Source of the DNA: a virus
Strand: one strand, 5' to 3'
Length of the DNA: 34,714 nucleotides
IMG/VR virus record: IMGVR_UViG_3300025769_000405
Location: 1 to 34,714 of that record
The stretch's first letter is position 1; each line of letters begins with the position of its first letter. This document shows, in pieces, positions 21,211-30,084 of the stretch. The notes below the pieces were generated by a model. The model saw only the letters and a program-made list of their open reading frames with translations. It had not been told where the DNA came from and ran no database searches. The translations under genes and the position numbers were made by a program.

Positions 21211-21248
21211 CAGTATGGTCTTCCCTTCTTCTTTTTACCTTTCTTCAT
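21210..21248 (-). CDS. Possible 12-aa lysine-rich leader peptide
   Basis: MKKGKKKKGRPY then TGA, which overlaps the next ATG (TGATG). It has one of the strongest ribosome-binding sites in the window, AGGAGG four nt before the ATG, directly after the post-capsid terminator. It may be a true micro-ORF, or it may exist mainly to load ribosomes that reinitiate at the next gene. Confidence 0.45.
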   Translation of the reverse strand: MKKGKKKKGRPY

Positions 21249-21258
21249 AAGTCCTCCT

Positions 21259-21291
21259 AAAAAGGGTAAGGCGGCCCCGAAAGACCGCCCT
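21259..21291 (-). terminator. Intrinsic terminator after the major capsid gene
   Basis: On the minus strand AGGGCGGTC, loop TTTCGG, GGCCGCCTT (nine pairs including G-U), then ACCC and five T. It starts about 11 nt after the capsid stop codon. The short gap before the T-run suggests partial termination, which would set a high capsid-to-lysis expression ratio. Confidence 0.65.
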
Positions 21292-21302
21292 ACCTACTCT
21301 TC

Positions 21303-22265
21303 TTAGCTTACGTCAGCTACTACACCGTGTGCAGCTTCGTTGTCGATCTGCAGGCCATACTCGACAGAAATCAGCCTGCGCTCCGCGTGACCTGTGCGGG
21401 CAAGTTCTTTCTGTGAGGTAGGCTTCAGATATGCAACGCGGGCGTAGTTCGGGTCAAGGACCAGAACGTCACGGCTACGGCTGAAACGCGAAGGCACAAT
21501 GGTAAGTTCACCAAAGTCTGATACATAGACGTCAATCGCGGCAGACAGAGTCTTGTCGCTGATGTCTTTGTACTTGGTAGCATTACCAGTAAAGGTTGAG
21601 ATTGTCTGCTTCTGTGAAGATCCACAGAGAACAATTGAAGGCTCTGCACCCTGGTCCCAGCAGTCAGCAATAACTGACTTCAACAAGGCCTCAGTTACAG
21701 TACGCTGTGTACCGTCAGTGGCGGCAGCATCAACGTAACCAGCTGTGCCAGTACCGGAAGTAGTACCATCAGCACCACCAGTTCCACGATCAGCGTTAGT
21801 ACGCAGGAACGCGGGCAGACCAGCAGTCTGACGAGCAGTACCGGAAGCACCAGCAGAAGCAGCCACGTTAGCAGTCAACATGGTTTCCATGTCACGCTTC
21901 AGTTCCTTCAGCTTGTATGCAACCTGCTTGGCAGTAGTCTGAGCATTACCAGCACCATTTACGGCGTTAGCGGTGTCAGATACTTCAACTACTTTGTCAG
22001 AGATCTGAGTGTAGTTAGCCTGGCGAATTGCGTTAGTAGCAGCGTCATTGCCTGGGGCTGATTCACCTTCAACAACACGGTTGGCGCTGTCAGCAGATGC
22101 AAGTTCTACAACGCCCCATTCAAAGTAAGTGTTATCGACACTTTTACGTCCGATAGCAGTCATGAAAGGAGTGTCAGTTGGAGAAATGCTAATCAAAGCA
22201 TCCTGGAGATCCTCGCGGATCGTTGAGACGTCATATGTCTCGTTAGTATTTGTATTAACGGCCAT
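21303..22265 (-). CDS. Major capsid protein (SU10/DUF5309-like)
   Basis: This 320-aa protein resembles the SU10 major capsid family (PF17236). Visible signatures are the N-terminal YDVSTIREDLQDALISISPT then DTPFMTAIGRKSVDNTYFEW (about 10-50), the ISDKVVEVSDTANAV strand, LKRDMETMLTAN helix, a Gly/Ala/Thr-rich insertion at about 150-180, GSSQKQTISTF, and the final LARTGHAERRLISVEYGLQI. It adopts an HK97-type fold in the family. A good AGGAG site precedes the ATG by 6 nt, and scaffold and portal genes lie immediately upstream, in the usual order. Confidence 0.92.
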   Translation of the reverse strand: MAVNTNTNETYDVSTIREDLQDALISISPTDTPFMTAIGRKSVDNTYFEWGVVELASADSANRVVEGESAPGNDAATNAIRQANYTQISDKVVEVSDTANAVNGAGNAQTTAKQVAYKLKELKRDMETMLTANVAASAGASGTARQTAGLPAFLRTNADRGTGGADGTTSGTGTAGYVDAAATDGTQRTVTEALLKSVIADCWDQGAEPSIVLCGSSQKQTISTFTGNATKYKDISDKTLSAAIDVYVSDFGELTIVPSRFSRSRDVLVLDPNYARVAYLKPTSQKELARTGHAERRLISVEYGLQIDNEAAHGVVADVS

Positions 22266-22282
22266 GATAGGCTCCTAGTTAG

Positions 22283-23266
22283 TTAGCTTAATAAAAATTT
22301 GGCAATATCTTCGACATTACCGGTTTTTTTCATCCGAGCTTGAATTTCCTGTGACCGCTTCTGAGAGGTTGCGCGGCTAGATTTCTTGGCGCCTGGTTTA
22401 ACAACTGGTCTGGCATTACTAACTTTCTGTTTTGCCTTGCCCTTACTTCCCTGCAAGTCATCCCATAGTTTAGCTTTGTGCAGAACCACGATAGCACGGT
22501 GATCTGTGACACCGCCTAGTTCCGCTTCAGAGTATCCTAGTCGCGTACCATAACTAACCAAGTCTTCCTTTAATTTGCCTCCTTTTTCTGGGTCGGCAAA
22601 CTCCGGTATAACCTGTGCCAGCTTGCCCATCTCTTGTTGCAGATTGGCTTGCTGTGCGAATTGCATGCGCTGTGCCTGTTGAGCTTGAGCCTCGGCAATT
22701 ACTTGCTGCTGGTTATCAAAATCAATCTTGGCCGCGTCATACTCTGCTTTCTTCTCCATGTATCCGATAGGGTCAGTCTTTACTAACTCACTATTAGGCG
22801 GTACTGGAGCCTTAAGCATTTCGCCACTTTGCAGCTGGTTCAAAAGCTGTGACATTTGTTCACGCTCTTGAAGGAGTGCGTGGTATACCTCTTCCGCTTG
22901 TTTCTTTTGCGCAGCGGCATCCTGCATTCCTTTCTGGATGTAAGCTTGGCCCGAATAGGATTGCTTAAGATCATTGAGGGTTACTTCGCGTTCTTCTCCG
23001 TCTACTTTGACGGCGTAAAGTTCCTCCTGACCGGCTTCCTCATGGTCTTGCTCTTCATCCTGGTCCTCCACCTCTTCATCGGTTTCATCGGTTTCATCCG
23101 ACTCATCGGTTTCGGGGTCTTCCAAAGCCTCTTCCGAGTCTTCAATTGCCTCTGGTTCTTCCAGGTCGGCAGCCTCATCTTCAGGCTGTGGATTTGAAAT
23201 TAGTGTATTTGCGACACTATCAACAGTGCCGTCATTATCTATAACTATCTCATCAGTCGATGTCAC
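22283..23266 (-). CDS. Capsid scaffolding protein
   Basis: This 327-aa protein has the features of a scaffold: a very acidic N-terminal half (about 30-85, runs of Asp/Glu such as DESDETDETDEEVEDQDEE), a central Gln/Ala-rich coiled coil (about 130-215), and a basic C-terminus (GSKGKAKQKVSNARPVVKPG then KSSRATSQKRSQEIQAR) suited to binding the capsid shell. Length and position between portal and capsid genes are typical. The start is GTG at 23266. Sequence family is not diagnostic, so the call rests on composition and synteny. Confidence 0.8.
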   Translation of the reverse strand: MTSTDEIVIDNDGTVDSVANTLISNPQPEDEAADLEEPEAIEDSEEALEDPETDESDETDETDEEVEDQDEEQDHEEAGQEELYAVKVDGEEREVTLNDLKQSYSGQAYIQKGMQDAAAQKKQAEEVYHALLQEREQMSQLLNQLQSGEMLKAPVPPNSELVKTDPIGYMEKKAEYDAAKIDFDNQQQVIAEAQAQQAQRMQFAQQANLQQEMGKLAQVIPEFADPEKGGKLKEDLVSYGTRLGYSEAELGGVTDHRAIVVLHKAKLWDDLQGSKGKAKQKVSNARPVVKPGAKKSSRATSQKRSQEIQARMKKTGNVEDIAKFLLS

Positions 23267-23277
23267 GGTCCTGACTC

Positions 23278-23514
23278 CTATTTACGCTTTTTGAGGATTT
23301 TCTCATCAGTAATAGCTGACTCTAAATGTGCCTCAATTTTATTTAATGCACTCATCATTGAGTACGCCTCTTCCCTCAACTCAGTATCGCTAGGTGCTGA
23401 ATTGAAGAAAATTTCTGTTTGCCGTTGCCTCAGTTCCTGCATCAGGGTTCTGAAATTATCATCGGCAAGAAGGGATCGCGCTTTTGATGCCCTTATCTGT
23501 ATATCATCCGTCAT
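23278..23514 (-). CDS. Small helical protein between portal and scaffold
   Basis: This 78-aa protein starts MTDDIQIRASKARSLLADDN, continues with LMQELRQRQTEIFFNSAPSD and TELREEAYSMMSALNKIEAH. The order of two helices joined by a Ser-Ala-Pro-x-Asp turn is a recurrent small phage protein at this locus. It may be a head-assembly accessory. It starts directly after the portal stop. Confidence 0.78.
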   Translation of the reverse strand: MTDDIQIRASKARSLLADDNFRTLMQELRQRQTEIFFNSAPSDTELREEAYSMMSALNKIEAHLESAITDEKILKKRK

Positions 23515-25572
23515 TTATTGCCTTGGAGCGTTCTGCGCCCTCTTTATATCTGCAACATCCACAGCGGTTCCGTACTTACCTAAAACCTCTGCAGCCTTAA
23601 CAATTAAATCTTGATCCATTTGGTCTCGCTTCAGGTCATCGTCAGCAGCGGCCTTCTGTGCATCTAGCTGTAGCTTCATCATGTCTGTCTGTGCTTTCGT
23701 TTGGGCCTTCATTTGTTCAGCCGCCAAGAATGCCTGGTTCGGGTCCTGCTGGCCCTGTGCCGCTTGCTGCTGCGTCATCTGAGCCTGCTGCATTAGCATT
23801 TGTTCAGTCTGTGGATCCATCGGCATGAAGTACCTGTCGGAGTTCCTTACTCCGCTCAAGGCTAACATATCCGCCATAGTATTGCGTATCTGTGTCATGG
23901 ATACTAGCCCATTGGCAGGACCGTAGTTTTGCCATATCTGCATCTGCATAGTCAGGGCTTGATTTAACGCGGCCATCTTCATGTCTTCCTTGCCAGTGCC
24001 AAGGCCCACATTAATTTGGACGTCCATTGAGGTATTCCAGACCCTGGGGTCAATAGGTACGAACTGCCCATTTAGACGCATGTGAACCTCGTCTGTGGAG
24101 TTCTTAATCATCTCCTCCAGCATCAGTTTAAACATGCGCTTCATACCACCCTCGGCAAAGTTTCTTGCGATAACTTCAACCTGGCCGGCGGCAGCCTGCA
24201 TAGTTGTGGCAACAGCAGTAGCGGTAGCATTCTGCAGCGCGTCAGGATCTAGTCCCATTGACGCCCTGGATACTCCGGTCTTTTCCTGTACCTGTTGGTC
24301 CATGTACTGTAAAGCCGGCAGTGTAGTGCCAGCAATAAACGGTACGGGATTTGCCTGGATAGCACCTATCTGCTTCATCCTACGGATAGCGCCTATCTCA
24401 TTATTGAGTACGTCATCCATATTTACCAGGTCTTCTACCACATCAATTGCAGGGTTGTTCGTTAGTGCTACGTTGTCCAAAACACCTCTAAGCATAGCTG
24501 TAGATGCGTCCTGGTCATTCATGATTAGGTCAGCGATAGACCTACCAAAGAACGCATGCGGTTCAGGGTCGCACTCAAAAATAGCGAATGGAACATTGTC
24601 ACAAGATTCCATATCCAGAATTTTATAACCAGTGCCTGCCGTCACAAACTTGTACATCATGGGGACGCCAGAACCCTCAACGTCCATTTTCATGTAAGCC
24701 TCTGTGACAAGAACTATCTTCATGGAAGGGTCCTTAGAATCTGCTTCATCCGTGTCCCGGCTATACCCGGTCCTGGCATAGACTTCCTCATCTACTAGTG
24801 TGTCGTTTTCTGTAATTCCAGCCAGGTCGATAACATCGTCAAAATCATATCCCATTGCTACTAGGTCACCAACGCGCATCTCTGCCCGGTGTGCAACAAT
24901 ATAAGCATCTTCAACAGACCTGGCGTTACGGTCCACAAAAAACTCCTCAGGGGGAACTGACTCAACGCATAATTTGCCACCTGTGGCACGCTTAATTACC
25001 TTGATGTCATGGCTCTTATTCTCGATCTCCATGCCCATCTGATCCATAGACATCTCTATAGACTCAGAGTGTTCTATAACGTCAATAGAATCTTCATTAA
25101 CTATAAGAGCAAACTCATCGTCATTTAGATTGGTAAAGGTGTATGTTTTACCAACTTCATAGTCTTCCCAATATACTTTTACAATGCCGGTCTTTTTTAC
25201 CAATGCGTCATGAAAGGCATCATTGAGAATCTCGTATCCACCCATCTCGCTGAATTTCCAGTGCATGTATGAGTTCGCCTGCTCTGCGCCAGCAAGATCC
25301 TCTGGGCCTTTAGGAGTGTACTCAACAGGGCGCTCAGTGGACAAAAATACCCTCATAAGACTAGGTTTGATCTGCCTGATTATGTCCCTTACTTTTGTTG
25401 AGACAACCTTGGACCTTCCTTCCTCATAGCCAATGTCTACCTCGCCATCAAAGTACCGCTGCGACTTGACACGTTCATCAGATATCTCAGACTCAACAAA
25501 ATCTACAGCGTCTTCAATGGCGTCTGCCACGATCTGCTGTATATCGTCTTCTGTCATTCGTTTCAGTTTCAT
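23515..25572 (-). CDS. Portal protein (P22/SU10-like)
   Basis: This 685-aa protein has the length and layout of large podoviral portals: an N-terminal DAIEDAVDFVESEISDERVK then YFDGEVDIGYEEGRSKVVST (about 15-55) and RDIIRQIKPSLMRVFLSTER; a stem and wing region with YIVAHRAEMRVGDLVAMGYD; and a crown ending in a long Gln/Ala-rich helix (about 590-660). The segment YFGRSIADLI-like (here FFGRSIADLIMNDQD) and MDQQVQEKTGVSRASMGLDP are also typical. It forms the dodecameric ring through which DNA is packaged and ejected. Adaptor, scaffold and capsid genes support the call. Confidence 0.93.
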   Translation of the reverse strand: MKLKRMTEDDIQQIVADAIEDAVDFVESEISDERVKSQRYFDGEVDIGYEEGRSKVVSTKVRDIIRQIKPSLMRVFLSTERPVEYTPKGPEDLAGAEQANSYMHWKFSEMGGYEILNDAFHDALVKKTGIVKVYWEDYEVGKTYTFTNLNDDEFALIVNEDSIDVIEHSESIEMSMDQMGMEIENKSHDIKVIKRATGGKLCVESVPPEEFFVDRNARSVEDAYIVAHRAEMRVGDLVAMGYDFDDVIDLAGITENDTLVDEEVYARTGYSRDTDEADSKDPSMKIVLVTEAYMKMDVEGSGVPMMYKFVTAGTGYKILDMESCDNVPFAIFECDPEPHAFFGRSIADLIMNDQDASTAMLRGVLDNVALTNNPAIDVVEDLVNMDDVLNNEIGAIRRMKQIGAIQANPVPFIAGTTLPALQYMDQQVQEKTGVSRASMGLDPDALQNATATAVATTMQAAAGQVEVIARNFAEGGMKRMFKLMLEEMIKNSTDEVHMRLNGQFVPIDPRVWNTSMDVQINVGLGTGKEDMKMAALNQALTMQMQIWQNYGPANGLVSMTQIRNTMADMLALSGVRNSDRYFMPMDPQTEQMLMQQAQMTQQQAAQGQQDPNQAFLAAEQMKAQTKAQTDMMKLQLDAQKAAADDDLKRDQMDQDLIVKAAEVLGKYGTAVDVADIKRAQNAPRQ

Positions 25573-27669
25573 CTATTGGTTCTCACCGTAAGGGGTACCG
25601 CTCAGTATACCCTGACCACCCTGTATAACTTGCTGGCCCGCTCCGGTTGGCAGACCGCCACCCAACCTCTCAGCAATCCTTGACACGCTGGAAGGCACCA
25701 TGCTCATATTTGCTAACCCTGGAGATATTGTTGACGCCATGCTGGCAATTTTGCGCCTAAGTTGATCCATGACGTTTTCATTTACCATTGCCTTAACAAG
25801 CATCTCTGGATCTTCACTAACCAATATGTTTGCAATAGTAGTTCTGTCTGCCTGACTAATTTCAACATCTCCCAACATTGAGCCTACTGCCTTTTTGGCA
25901 ACATTGATCATCGCCACTGGATCGCCGGCCACTGCGGCTCTTATTTCTTGCGCTGTTACAGGTAGAGCGGCTTCTCTCTGTCTCTGCCTTTGCAACACTG
26001 CCGTTTGACTTCCTGCTCTTTGTGGGGCGGCCTGAGCAGTTCTTCTTGCTTCAGCTGCTATATTTAGAGTTCTATCAAGCTCATCAAGGGACTCTTCTGG
26101 AGCAATAAGTCTAAGCAGCTCGCCAAGCTTTTCATCTTCATTAGCTAAATTAGTAATTGTGCGGGTTTTGGATGTGCGCAATTTGTCGCGTATAGCAGCA
26201 AATACGCCAGCCCTAAAGGCCATCTGCTCTTCTGCATTGTATTTACGCAAAGCTCTACGAGTCACATCTAAGTTCTTGCCTAGTGACTTTAGCCCTGCAT
26301 CAAATGCATCCTGCTGCTTAAATTGCTGTGAATAATTGGCTCTTGTTTGCGCCAGGTCTTCGTATGTGTTGTCCAAATTATTTTTAAGTTTTTCAGCATA
26401 CTCTTTGTAAACTTCACCCCTGGTTCCAGAGCCAGCAACGTATAACTTGTTTCCTTCATCTCTAAGAACTCTGTACGCAATATCAGCGTCCTCAACAGAC
26501 GGGGCTCTTACTAACCTTATTGCGCCATTTTCGTCCATGGCAAATAAAGGCACCAAATTCCTGGCAGTATAAATTTTCTCAAGTTCATCTCTAACTTCAG
26601 GGAATCTTTTTAATATCGTTTCTACATTGTCATATATTTGCCCAGTGACCTGCTGGTTGTCCGGATTTTTAAAAACAATGTCATAGGCTTGCGACTCCCT
26701 CTCACGGAGCCTATCAATATCATCAAGATATGAGTTCAAAACATCATCTGAGCGTCCTGGCGCCAATGCAGCCCTAACTGTTGAAACAGCCTCGCCAGTT
26801 GTATTTTTCGCTCTATCCCTAATGTATTGCAATAAAATGTTAGCGCCTTCACCGCCTTCCCTAATAAAACTGATTACCGCGGCATTTGCTGTTTCGTTAT
26901 CGGTAACCATTTTGCCTTCAGCAATGTCCGCGACAATATCATCTACTGATTTGCCCATTTGCTGCGCGAGTGAATTCAGATATGCAGACACAGTGTCGCT
27001 ATACCTTGTGCCGAACTTCTCAGATACGAAATTGCTAACCTTTTCGAATATACCTATAGCCGCCCTAGGACCACCGACAATGGCAAGTGGAGCCGCAGCA
27101 CCAATAGCAGTCGCTGTCCCAACATCTACAGCTGTTTGACCTATACCTTCCCTTTCTGAGGTGCCAAGGCCATATATACCGCCCTCTGTCGCACCTACGC
27201 CCATGAGCCTTGGCATAGTGGTTTTTGCTAATTGCCCGGATCTTACTGCGGCAACGCCAGGTATAAGGTTAGTGGTCATGGCGCCAACAATTTCTGCTGT
27301 TATAGCTGTTCCAGGATATGCTTGTCTAAATGATCTTATCTCTTGCCTTAACTGATCCCTGGCTTGCTCATACTCAGGACCGCCTGGCATTGCAGAGCGA
27401 ATCATAGCCTCGATTTCTTCGCCAAAGCCGAGTGTAAGACCTTGTGCGCCAGCCCTTAACGTACCCGATAGCGGGGGATAATTACCGCCCTGATACAAGT
27501 TTGCGTCCTGAATACTCGTCAAATTACTATTTGCAGTGGTCGGCTGATATTTATCTACAATACGGCGCTGGCCTTCCGTCAGACCGTCAGTGGCAGGCGC
27601 AGGACCACCTTCATATTTTTGAAGTATGGCTAACTGCTTCGGCGTAAGCTGTTCTTGTCTTTCAGCCAT
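25573..27669 (-). CDS. Large putative ejection (internal virion) protein
   Basis: This 698-aa protein starts MAERQEQLTPKQLAILQKYE, an N-terminal segment with repeats (LTPKQLAILQKYEGG, LTEGQRRIVDKYQP) that resembles other phage internal proteins. Ala/Gly-rich hydrophobic stretches at about 105-215 could cross membranes, followed by a long helical region (220-650) and a Gly/Pro/Gln-rich C-terminus. It sits directly upstream of portal in the transcript (TAATG junction with the next upstream gene). A role in forming the DNA-ejection channel is inferred from size, composition and location. Confidence 0.7.
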   Translation of the reverse strand: MAERQEQLTPKQLAILQKYEGGPAPATDGLTEGQRRIVDKYQPTTANSNLTSIQDANLYQGGNYPPLSGTLRAGAQGLTLGFGEEIEAMIRSAMPGGPEYEQARDQLRQEIRSFRQAYPGTAITAEIVGAMTTNLIPGVAAVRSGQLAKTTMPRLMGVGATEGGIYGLGTSEREGIGQTAVDVGTATAIGAAAPLAIVGGPRAAIGIFEKVSNFVSEKFGTRYSDTVSAYLNSLAQQMGKSVDDIVADIAEGKMVTDNETANAAVISFIREGGEGANILLQYIRDRAKNTTGEAVSTVRAALAPGRSDDVLNSYLDDIDRLRERESQAYDIVFKNPDNQQVTGQIYDNVETILKRFPEVRDELEKIYTARNLVPLFAMDENGAIRLVRAPSVEDADIAYRVLRDEGNKLYVAGSGTRGEVYKEYAEKLKNNLDNTYEDLAQTRANYSQQFKQQDAFDAGLKSLGKNLDVTRRALRKYNAEEQMAFRAGVFAAIRDKLRTSKTRTITNLANEDEKLGELLRLIAPEESLDELDRTLNIAAEARRTAQAAPQRAGSQTAVLQRQRQREAALPVTAQEIRAAVAGDPVAMINVAKKAVGSMLGDVEISQADRTTIANILVSEDPEMLVKAMVNENVMDQLRRKIASMASTISPGLANMSMVPSSVSRIAERLGGGLPTGAGQQVIQGGQGILSGTPYGENQ

Positions 27670-28844
27670 TATTTACGCCCTTCATTAAAAAATTCGACTT
27701 TTTCATCCCTTGTAAATTGATCCCATATTGCAGGACTTACCAGGAAGTTGCCTTCCATATCCTGCGGGGGAACCAGCGGAGTGTGCGGTATACTCTTGAT
27801 ATAATCGGAATACAAAACATCGCCAGATGAAAGTGTTTCGGCAATCTTTATATATTCATCGTAAAGCTTCTGACTTGCAGCAAGTCTCCTTCTCAGATCT
27901 TCCTGCAATTCTGCAGGTGGCAGAGACAAGTCTAAACCTGTTGAAAGCGCAAGATTTAACTCTGTTGCACTGAGAGCGCCAAATGTCGCGCTATTTATAA
28001 TATCTATACCAAGCAAACTGCCGAGCCTTCTTAGTTGAGCTGTTTGTGCGTCTAACGCAGGAAGAAATTGACGGATGGCTCCGCTCTGAGCCCCGCTTTC
28101 TGAAGCTTTTAACGCTTGTATGTATTTTTCGACATTTCCTTGCAATATATTTGCAGCGCCCATCGCTTCTACGCCGCGGCTCATGGCTGTTTGCCTGTCT
28201 TGCAGTGTAAGCTGAGCTTGCAGTTCTCTCTGACCTTCTGTCTCAGGTGTTTCGCCAAATTGCCCTGTCTTTAATATTTCAACTTCACCTGTTGGCGTGA
28301 CGCGGGTTACATAGTATTCCCCAGTTTTCGGATCCATTTGAGGTGCGTATGTGTTTCCTGCTCTAAACTCGGGAGCCAAAACCGTTGATGCTAACTCAGG
28401 ATTCCTCTCTACTAATGCTGCCTCGGCATGCCTGCCTCGACCCCTTAAATACTCCGCAATATCAGCAGCGCTAGCTGTAGCTAAGTCCTGCTCCTGAAGA
28501 CCCTTTATCTGCGCAGCATTGGATGTAATCAGAGCCTGGTTAGGATTCAGCGTCATAGCCGCAAAAGCATTCTGCCTTCTAAGCCTAGTGATTTCGTCAT
28601 CGCCATAGATTGCGCGTGAAGCTTGCTGTAGTCCAGGACCAACGGCGCGGCCAAGCCCACCAAGAAGCCCACCAATAGCGCCAACTATGCCCTGTCCTCT
28701 GGTGCGAACCGGCGATTGACTTACCATAGCTTGCTGCTCTGGAGTAACGGAAGGGAATGATGGTGGGCTATATCCGCCACCAAGTAAACCGCCCTGCGAT
28801 CCACCCTGCGCCATCATCATCTGTAGATATTCTTCTTCTGTCAT
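27669..28844 (-). CDS. Putative internal virion protein
   Basis: This 391-aa protein has a Gly/Ser/Pro-rich N-terminus (MTEEEYLQMMMAQGGSQGGL), a Gly-rich hydrophobic patch (IVGAIGGLLGGLGRAVGPGL, about 50-70), and then mostly helical sequence including a Gln-rich helix and an FLPALDAQTAQLRRLGSLLG segment. The C-terminus ends FTRDEKVEFFNEGRK. The run of Ala/Gln-rich proteins on either side suggests a set of ejection proteins. No enzymatic motif is seen. Confidence 0.68.
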   Translation of the reverse strand: MTEEEYLQMMMAQGGSQGGLLGGGYSPPSFPSVTPEQQAMVSQSPVRTRGQGIVGAIGGLLGGLGRAVGPGLQQASRAIYGDDEITRLRRQNAFAAMTLNPNQALITSNAAQIKGLQEQDLATASAADIAEYLRGRGRHAEAALVERNPELASTVLAPEFRAGNTYAPQMDPKTGEYYVTRVTPTGEVEILKTGQFGETPETEGQRELQAQLTLQDRQTAMSRGVEAMGAANILQGNVEKYIQALKASESGAQSGAIRQFLPALDAQTAQLRRLGSLLGIDIINSATFGALSATELNLALSTGLDLSLPPAELQEDLRRRLAASQKLYDEYIKIAETLSSGDVLYSDYIKSIPHTPLVPPQDMEGNFLVSPAIWDQFTRDEKVEFFNEGRK

Positions 28845-28852
28845 TTTGCTAC

Positions 28853-29161
28853 CTACCTAAATAAATCTAGTAATCCTGAGCCAACAGCTTTACCAGCTTC
28901 CATAATATTTCCAGGGACCGCCATTATGTTGCTAGGTATTTCTTTAAGTCTCTCACCAGCTACTTGAATCCTCATATCCGGTGTTATTTTATCTGTTGGA
29001 CCTAAACCCAATCTTCTTCGTATTTCTTCATCAGACACGCCCATATCTGTGTAACTGGCGCTCATATCAGGAACCTGTAGTAATCCTGCAGTAGGTAGCT
29101 GTAGGAGTCCCTGTGGCGCCTGGTACTGCTGCGCCATGACCATAGCGTCCATTGGGTTCAT
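28853..29161 (-). CDS. Small hypothetical virion-module protein
   Basis: This 102-aa protein starts MNPMDAMVMAQQYQAPQGLL and contains DEEIRRRLGLGPTDKITPDM, then KEIPSNIMAVPGNIMEAGKA and a C-terminal GSGLLDLFR. The end looks like a short amphipathic, possibly membrane-active helix. It is coupled by TAATG to the previous gene. Role unknown; likely a minor virion protein. Confidence 0.68.
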   Translation of the reverse strand: MNPMDAMVMAQQYQAPQGLLQLPTAGLLQVPDMSASYTDMGVSDEEIRRRLGLGPTDKITPDMRIQVAGERLKEIPSNIMAVPGNIMEAGKAVGSGLLDLFR

Positions 29162-30084
29162 TATGCGAACGATGCTCCAAGTTGGAGATAATCAAATAGA
29201 CCAGGTTGTTTAGCGGTGGTCTGTGTCTGTTCGCCGGTCTGAGATCCTGCATATGCACCCAGCTGCGTATTTAGAGCTGTCTGTGGTGCGCCTACAAACC
29301 CACCGTATTGTGTCTTAGCCGAATCAATAAGCGCCTGCTGTATTGCTTGCTCAAGCATGCCCTGCTGCATCAGATCCTGATTGACATCACGAACCATACC
29401 GAAGCCTAAATTACCCAAAGACCCTAGCTGACTAGCAGCAGATAACCTTTGCTGAGATCCTGCCAATCCTGCCTGCTGGTTGGCCTGTTGTGCGGCAAGC
29501 ATGTTAGCAGCGTTCTGCATAGAAGCCTGGTTGTACGCACCAGCACCAAACTGAGATGCCATGTTTTGTGCAGCAATATCCTGCAACGCTACATTCTGTG
29601 CTTGCTGGAAGCCTTGCTGGCGTAATCCTGCAGATGACTGTGCTAGTTGCTGCAAGACGTCACGGCCTAGTTCTGCCTCTGTGACAGCCTGCCTAGACCC
29701 ACCAAACGCCCTGGCTGCTTGTGCCTGTGCGCCTAGCTGGTTTAACCCCATAGTAGCGCCCCTAAGAATATCGCGCTCATTACCCCTTATAACCTGTTCG
29801 GTGTACGGGTTCATGTAAGGGTCCATTGATGTGCCGGCCAGTTGGCTTGCCTGGTAGCCGGTTGCTTGTGCCATCGGCGCCCCGATCTGACCTGGCTGAT
29901 AACCCATCTCAGTGGCTGCACCACGCATAGACTCAGCTATACCACCGGCCACACCACCCATTGGGCCGTAATTATTAAACCTTTGCTCAATTCTGTTAGC
30001 TGAATAGGGGTTAGCTGCACCCATGCCGCCTGCGGCTGTTGTCATAGGCGCTGGTATTACTGGTGTACCTGGAGAGCCTGCCAT
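29161..30084 (-). CDS. Gln/Ala-rich virion (ejection-type) protein
   Basis: This 307-aa protein is dominated by Ala, Gln, Gly and Met. A segment DPYMNPYTEQVIRGNERDIL (about 97-116) precedes a long helical region with LNQLGAQAQAARAFGGSRQA, LGRDVLQQLAQSSAGLRQQG and MLAAQQANQQAGLAGSQQRL. This NPYT-plus-Ala/Gln-helix architecture recurs in short-tailed phages next to portal and ejection genes. Likely packaged in the virion. Coupled to both neighbours by TAATG. Confidence 0.7.
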   Translation of the reverse strand: MAGSPGTPVIPAPMTTAAGGMGAANPYSANRIEQRFNNYGPMGGVAGGIAESMRGAATEMGYQPGQIGAPMAQATGYQASQLAGTSMDPYMNPYTEQVIRGNERDILRGATMGLNQLGAQAQAARAFGGSRQAVTEAELGRDVLQQLAQSSAGLRQQGFQQAQNVALQDIAAQNMASQFGAGAYNQASMQNAANMLAAQQANQQAGLAGSQQRLSAASQLGSLGNLGFGMVRDVNQDLMQQGMLEQAIQQALIDSAKTQYGGFVGAPQTALNTQLGAYAGSQTGEQTQTTAKQPGLFDYLQLGASFA

